Part shown: piece by piece, positions 60,230-64,000 of the stretch
Position numbering within the stretch: position 1 is the first letter of the stretch
Layout of the letters: every line of letters begins with the position of its first letter
Origin: a bacterium
Lineage (GTDB): Bacteria; KSB1; UBA2214
Reading direction: 5' to 3'
DNA: 64,000 bases
Assembly: GCA_029560815.1 (NCBI GenBank)
Contig: JAKQKF010000046.1
Coordinates: 6,457-70,456 of the forward strand
The notes under the pieces: model-generated
What the model was told of the DNA's origin: nothing
Databases searched by the model: none
Seen by the model: only the letters and a program-made list of their open reading frames with translations
Translations under genes and position numbers: made by a program

Positions 60230-61834
60230 TTATTTGGTTCTGGTGAAGGTTATACGGCGGTTGAGCTGACGCCCTTCAGCGGTGTCGTTGCTGGCAACCG
60301 GACGATCGGGGCCGATGCCCTTGGTGGTCATGCGGGACGCGGAGATGCCCTTGCCCACCAGATAGTTGGCCACCGATTCAGCGCGAGCCTGGGAGAGTTT
60401 TACGTTGGAAGCATGCCTGCCGACGCTGTCGGTATGGCCCTGGATCTCAACCTCGAGCTCGGGATTTTCGATCATGGTCTTCGCGACCTTGTCCAAAGTC
60501 ACCTTGGAGGAGGGACGGATTTTGGCACTGCCGGTATCGAAAACGATTCCTTCGAGGATGATTTCGGTGCCGACGGCGCGCTTGATCTGTTCCTCTTTCT
60601 CGAGGTCATCATTGGGGTCAAGGGGATTGGTGCCGCGATTGACTTCGATTCCATCAGCGACCAGACCCTCATCGGTATCAATTTTGGTCGGGTCGGTCTT
60701 GTACTGCGTCACCTCCTGGTAGTCGCCCAGGCCATCGCCATCCGTATCCGGTTTCATCGGGGAGGTTTTGTACTTTTTGACCTCATCGCCATCCGTCAGT
60801 CCGTCCTTGTCGGAATCGGCGAGAAGGGGATTGCACTTGTATTTATTGACCTCATCGCCATCGCTGAGGCCGTCGCCATCGCTGTCAGCCTTCATGGGAT
60901 CGGTCTTGTAGGTATTGATCTCGGCGCTGTCGCTGAGGCCGTCGCCGTCGCTGTCCGCTTTGGTCGGATCGGTCAGGTACTTCTGCACTTCCTGGGCGTC
61001 GGTCAGGCCGTCGCCATCGGTGTCAGCTTCAACCGGGGAGGTGCGATACTTGTAAAGCTCATCATAGTCGCTGAGGCCATCGCCATCGCTATCAGCCACG
61101 AGCGGATTGGTCTTGAACTTCAGGTACTCGTCACCGTCGCTGATGCCATCGCCATCGCTGTCGGCCAGCTTCTTGTTAGTACCGAGCTCCTTTTCGAGCT
61201 TGTTGCTCAGGCCGTCTTTGTCGGTATCGCCGTCTTCGGAGCCGCCGTAGGTCAGACCAAGAAGAAGGCTGTAATAGCCATCCTTGGTGTCCTCGCCGGC
61301 AACTACATATTCCATGTTATCCTTCATGGTGAGGTTATAGCCGCCGCTGATTTCCAGGGCAGTCTTTTCGCCCACCTTGAACTGCAGGCCGAGCCCGAAG
61401 GGGAGAACCTGGGTCAACTCATCTCCGGTGTCGTCAAAAGCGATCACCGCAGGGGTTTCCTTAAACTTGTACCACAGGGAGCCGATGCCGGCATAGAGGT
61501 AAGGATTGAAGGATTCCAGTTTGAGAGGGCTGATCAACATGCGGAAATCAACCGGGACCAGATGGGTTTTGTAGCCCTCTCCCTTGAGGACACCTGCATT
61601 GATGCCCAGCTCGCCTTGCAGAAGGCCGGAGCCAAGACCGTAGCGGATGAAAGCGCGCGCCTGGGGACCAAGCTTGGCATCCGAAAAGGATTTTTCAAGA
61701 TCGGTATTGCCGGCGATTGCGCCGATGCCGAAACCACCCTTCCAACCCTGGGCCTGATATTGTGCAGAAGCGGGTGCAACGAACAGGCTGCAAACCATCA
61801 GTGCTACCACCAGCAGAATGCCGTACTTTTTCAT
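60230..61834 (-). CDS. OmpA-family protein with thrombospondin type 3 repeats
   Basis: 534 residues: signal peptide (about 1-24), outer-membrane beta-barrel (about 25-200), a calcium-binding TSP3 repeat rod (203-410) and an OmpA C-terminal domain (about 420-534; GIVFDTGSAKIRPSS, QGHTDSVG, NRRITF) that binds peptidoglycan. It is a major envelope-tethering porin-like protein of the OprF type. AAGGAGGAAA lies seven bases before the ATG, indicating high expression. Confidence 0.93.
   Translation of the reverse strand: MKKYGILLVVALMVCSLFVAPASAQYQAQGWKGGFGIGAIAGNTDLEKSFSDAKLGPQARAFIRYGLGSGLLQGELGINAGVLKGEGYKTHLVPVDFRMLISPLKLESFNPYLYAGIGSLWYKFKETPAVIAFDDTGDELTQVLPFGLGLQFKVGEKTALEISGGYNLTMKDNMEYVVAGEDTKDGYYSLLLGLTYGGSEDGDTDKDGLSNKLEKELGTNKKLADSDGDGISDGDEYLKFKTNPLVADSDGDGLSDYDELYKYRTSPVEADTDGDGLTDAQEVQKYLTDPTKADSDGDGLSDSAEINTYKTDPMKADSDGDGLSDGDEVNKYKCNPLLADSDKDGLTDGDEVKKYKTSPMKPDTDGDGLGDYQEVTQYKTDPTKIDTDEGLVADGIEVNRGTNPLDPNDDLEKEEQIKRAVGTEIILEGIVFDTGSAKIRPSSKVTLDKVAKTMIENPELEVEIQGHTDSVGRHASNVKLSQARAESVANYLVGKGISASRMTTKGIGPDRPVASNDTAEGRQLNRRITFTRTK
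60605..61228 (-). repeat. Coding tandem repeat (TSP3-type, about 66-72 bp unit)
   Basis: Eight good copies and one degenerate copy of a D(S/T)DGDGLSD...E...Y.T(D/S)P unit with a period of 22-24 residues lie between the barrel and the OmpA domain. DNA copies are similar enough to allow slippage. The Asp-rich loops bind calcium in known TSP3 proteins. Confidence 0.9.
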
Positions 61835-61983
61835 TCTCGTTTCCTCCTTGGGTTTATAAGTTGATTTACTCTTTTAAACCAATATTATCTTTTGTAAATT
61901 CCCTATATACCCTTAAATAGCCCGATTTTTCGGGGTTTGAAATATCCCAATCCCCCTTCCTCAACCACCAAGGAGGATGAACC

Positions 61984-62121
61984 ATGACGGTCTGCAGGAA
62001 TCTCTCTACTCCGGCCCATTTTGCTCTCCTTTCCCAAAGAGTAAAAGGGCGGCTTCAGGGAAGCCTGTTTCACAATGGAATGGGAGCCCTGAGCGTTTCA
62101 CCGGGGGAGGAAAATGCTTGA
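61984..62121 (+). CDS. Possible 45-residue small protein
   Basis: An ATG seven bases after AAGGAGGA opens a frame of 45 codons (MTVCRNLSTPAHFALLSQ...) with no recognisable family. The strong ribosome site is the only support; residue composition is unremarkable. It may be spurious. Confidence 0.25.
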   Translation: MTVCRNLSTPAHFALLSQRVKGRLQGSLFHNGMGALSVSPGEENA

Positions 62122-62145
62122 CTTATTGCCGGTTTCGATTAAATT
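62118..62145 (+). promoter_or_regulatory. Putative promoter of comM
   Basis: TTGACT, 16 bases, TAAATT, about 60 bases before the comM start codon. Moderate match only. Confidence 0.35.
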
Positions 62146-62207
62146 AGGTAATAGGAGGGAGGTGGCAGCGCAGCAGGGGAGAGGCAGCCACTGGCAGGAG
62201 TCGCAGC

Positions 62208-63743
62208 ATGCTCGCGCAGATACTAAGTGCAGCGGTTCTGGGTATCGACGCTTTTATCGTCAAGGTGGAAGCGCACCTGGAGGGGGGCCCACCCTATTTC
62301 GCGACGGTCGGGCTCCCCAATGGCGCTGTCCGTGAATCCCGGGAACGGGTCCAGTCCGCGGTCAAGAATTCTGGTTTTGAATTTCCGATCAAGCATATCG
62401 TCATCAATCTGGCGCCCGCCGATGTCAAGAAGGAGGGCGCTGCCTTCGACCTGCCCATCGCTATGGGCATCCTCGCCGCCGCGGGACATATTCGCCGCGA
62501 TAATTTACCCGAGTACCTGATTCTCGGCGAACTCAGCCTCGATGGCGGCCTGCGGCCCATCCGGGGTGCCCTGCCCATCGCCCTCTCCGTCGTCCAGAAC
62601 CGCCTCAAGGGGATCGTCCTGCCGAGAGAAAATGCAAGCGAGGCGGCCATGGCGCGCGATCTCGAGATTATCCCGGTGAATACCCTCAAGGAGGCTGTGC
62701 AGTTCTTCAATCGCGAACTTCCGATTGTGCCTTTTTACATTGATCTGCAGGAAGTCTTTGCCAACCGACGCGAATACAGCCACGACTTTCAGGATGTGAA
62801 AGGGCAGGAGCATGTCAAACGCGCCCTTGAGGTGGCCGCTGCCGGGGGACACAACATCATCATGATCGGTCCGCCGGGATCCGGGAAAACCATGCTCGCC
62901 AAAAGGCTGCCTTCGATCCTGCCGGATCTGACCCTGGCCGAAGCCCTGGAGACGACCAAAATTCACTCCGTGGCCGGCCTCTTGCACCCCGATGAGGCCC
63001 TGATCACTACCCGCCCGTTCCGTTCGCCCCATCACACCATCAGCGACGTCGGCCTGATCGGGGGAGGCAATGTTCCGAAACCGGGTGAGGTCAGCCTCGC
63101 CCACCATGGCGTTCTCTTTCTCGACGAATTGCCGGAATTCCGCAAGAACGTCATCGAGGTGATGCGCCAGCCCATCGAGGAGGGGCAGGTGACCATTTCA
63201 AGGGCGCTCACCAGCCTCACTTATCCTGCGGAGTTCATGCTTGCCACCGCGATGAACCCCTGCCCCTGCGGCTTTTATGGCGATCCGGAGCACAACTGCG
63301 GTTGTACCGGTCAGCAGATCAAGCAGTACCTCTCGCGCATCTCCGGCCCCCTGATGGACCGCATCGATATCCATATCGAGGTTCCGGCGGTCAAATATCG
63401 CGATCTGACCGCCAGACCCTCAGGCGAGCCCTCCGCGGCCATCCGTCAGCGCGTAGCCGGGGCCAGAAAGGTCCAGATCGAGCGCTTCAGCCACTATCCG
63501 CACCTCTTCTGCAATGCCCGCATGGATTCCCGCGAGCTGTATAAATACTGCATCATCGACGAGGCGGGAGAGAGGCTGCTCAAGACGGCAATACATAAAC
63601 TCGGGCTCTCCGCTCGAGCCTATGACCGCATTCTCAAGGTCTCACGCACCATCGCCGATCTGGCTGGCAGCGAGGCTATTCAGCCGCTCCATTTGAGCGA
63701 GGCCATACAGTATCGCAGCCTGGACAGGCTGCAGTTCGGTTGA
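62208..63743 (+). CDS. comM: ComM/YifB-family AAA+ (Mg chelatase-like) protein
   Basis: 511 residues: N-terminal Lon-like fold (about 1-175; FATVGLPNGAVRESRERV), AAA+ core (Walker A GPPGSGKTML, Walker B GVLFLDELPEF, FRSPHHTISD) and the family's Cys-rich insert NPCPCGFYGD...CGCTGQQI followed by the C-terminal Mg-chelatase lid. ComM is a hexameric helicase promoting branch migration during natural transformation. CAGGAG precedes the ATG by seven bases. Sequence and length are normal. Confidence 0.95.
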   Translation: MLAQILSAAVLGIDAFIVKVEAHLEGGPPYFATVGLPNGAVRESRERVQSAVKNSGFEFPIKHIVINLAPADVKKEGAAFDLPIAMGILAAAGHIRRDNLPEYLILGELSLDGGLRPIRGALPIALSVVQNRLKGIVLPRENASEAAMARDLEIIPVNTLKEAVQFFNRELPIVPFYIDLQEVFANRREYSHDFQDVKGQEHVKRALEVAAAGGHNIIMIGPPGSGKTMLAKRLPSILPDLTLAEALETTKIHSVAGLLHPDEALITTRPFRSPHHTISDVGLIGGGNVPKPGEVSLAHHGVLFLDELPEFRKNVIEVMRQPIEEGQVTISRALTSLTYPAEFMLATAMNPCPCGFYGDPEHNCGCTGQQIKQYLSRISGPLMDRIDIHIEVPAVKYRDLTARPSGEPSAAIRQRVAGARKVQIERFSHYPHLFCNARMDSRELYKYCIIDEAGERLLKTAIHKLGLSARAYDRILKVSRTIADLAGSEAIQPLHLSEAIQYRSLDRLQFG

Positions 63744-63787
63744 TAAAGGGGAGAGGCGGAGCGGTAAGGAGGGATGGGAATAAAAAA

Positions 63788-63966
63788 CCCTGTACGCAGT
63801 ACCAGGCTGTAATGAACCGCGTTCATTACGGTGGGGGCCGCCTAAGCATTTTTTACTTCCACGCAGGCTCTTCCGAAGAAGAGCGGAGGCCTGTAATACA
63901 CGCTTAAGAGCTGAGCTCCCATTTTGAAGGTGTTGGTTCAAAAAAACCGGGTACCATCATACAGGG
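63788..63966 (-). ncRNA. ssrS: Structured RNA resembling 6S RNA
   Basis: A 179-base segment on the minus strand is closed by paired ends (CCCTGTA...GTACC with GGTAC...TACAGGG) and followed directly by T6 (63787-63782), a normal RNA 3' end. Inside are TTGAA...TTCAA with GGGAGC on the 5' side, an apical GCTCTTC-TTCG-GAAGAGC hairpin on a longer stem (AAGCGT/ATGCTT), and on the 3' side a perfect GTAATGAAC-GCG-GTTCATTAC hairpin facing the central bulge. Length, overall rod shape and the central bubble fit 6S RNA, which binds sigma-70 RNA polymerase. Primary sequence alone does not prove the family. Confidence 0.5.
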
Positions 63967-64000
63967 CAATGTTCTGAGTTGCACCTACTCCAATATTGCA

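Larger units (their letters stand above)
61835..62207 (+). other. Divergent spacer between ompA-like gene and comM
   Basis: The part next to the ompA-like gene is very AT-rich and contains CCCGA-TTTT-TCGGG (61921-61934); its promoter on the minus strand must lie here, but I see no clear boxes. A small frame (61984) and a possible comM promoter (62118) occupy the remainder. Confidence 0.5.

Noticed and set aside
60605..61228. Regularly spaced repeats considered as a CRISPR array
   Set aside because: The repeats are in frame, encode DxDGDGxxD calcium loops and have no constant repeat/variable spacer pattern.
60203..61864. A 553-codon plus-strand frame opposite the OmpA/TSP3 gene with repetitive hydrophobic sequence
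   Set aside because: The repeats are the antisense translation of the TSP3 units; the minus-strand protein has a signal peptide, repeats and OmpA domain in order.
63930..63960. GGTTC-like sequence considered as a tRNA T arm
   Set aside because: No acceptor, D or anticodon arms can be folded around it; it fits better within the 6S-like RNA on the other strand.

Overview
The window reads as one contiguous chromosomal segment of a Gram-negative anaerobe. Two features point to the FCB group: the first protein ends in a type IX-style C-terminal sorting domain (YPNPFN...Y.LP...V.L.IYD..G), and there are PorV-like and OmpA-like outer-membrane proteins. A lineage near Calditrichota/KSB1 is my guess from protein style and cannot be proven from this sequence. 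No rRNA, tRNA, IS element, phage or CRISPR array was seen. Coding DNA is G+C-rich and the spacers are AT-rich. Several spacers carry a promoter of the form TTGACA-N17-TATATT.

Layout. 1-4.2 kb: the 3' end of a large secreted glycosidase-like protein and a lipoprotein. 4.3-8.8 kb: a secreted M3 peptidase and a NagB/PIG-L fusion for amino sugars. 8.9-15.5 kb (minus strand): a redox regulon made of a haem-c sensor kinase, its NtrC-type regulator, and a small membrane electron-transfer operon (29-residue TM peptide, 4Fe-4S protein, NrfD/HybB protein with a triheme tail, GcvH-like protein). A near-perfect sigma-54 promoter precedes that operon. 16-19.5 kb: a secreted transglutaminase-like protein and an FGGY sugar kinase. 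19.5-38.8 kb: a hydrogenase island with two trimeric NAD-linked [FeFe]-hydrogenases (HydC, HydB, HydA twice), a hydrogenase-like/histidine-kinase fusion that probably senses H2, two NtrC-type or related regulators, free receiver domains, and a DRTGG/PHP/ATPase accessory set. 38.8-40.9 kb: butyrate kinase and phosphate butyryltransferase, set 1. 40.9-51.2 kb: housekeeping genes (ftsH, S4 RNA-binding protein, gdh, DUF4416, purM, gpsA, universal stress protein, asnS, apt). 51.2-54.1 kb: the second butyrate kinase and phosphotransbutyrylase, separated by a ribbon-helix-helix/PIN toxin-antitoxin pair. 54.2-61.8 kb: envelope proteins, including a PorV-OmpA-AMIN fusion, a gene with an in-frame TGA that looks like a selenoprotein, and an OmpA protein with calcium-binding TSP3 repeats. 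62.2-64 kb: comM and a structured RNA resembling 6S RNA on the minus strand.

How it works together. The genes describe a fermenter that disposes of electrons as H2 through bifurcating-type HydABC enzymes and makes ATP from acyl-phosphates through Ptb/Buk. Hydrogen sensing (hydrogenase-kinase fusion) and redox sensing (haem kinase) feed sigma-54 activators. Glutamate dehydrogenase, the secreted peptidase and the amino-sugar enzyme suggest that peptides and amino sugars are substrates.

The most interesting points are the selenoprotein candidate at 59188-60156, the toxin-antitoxin pair translationally coupled to ptb, the second HydB that has lost its accessory clusters, and the haem-sensor/sigma-54/transmembrane redox circuit.
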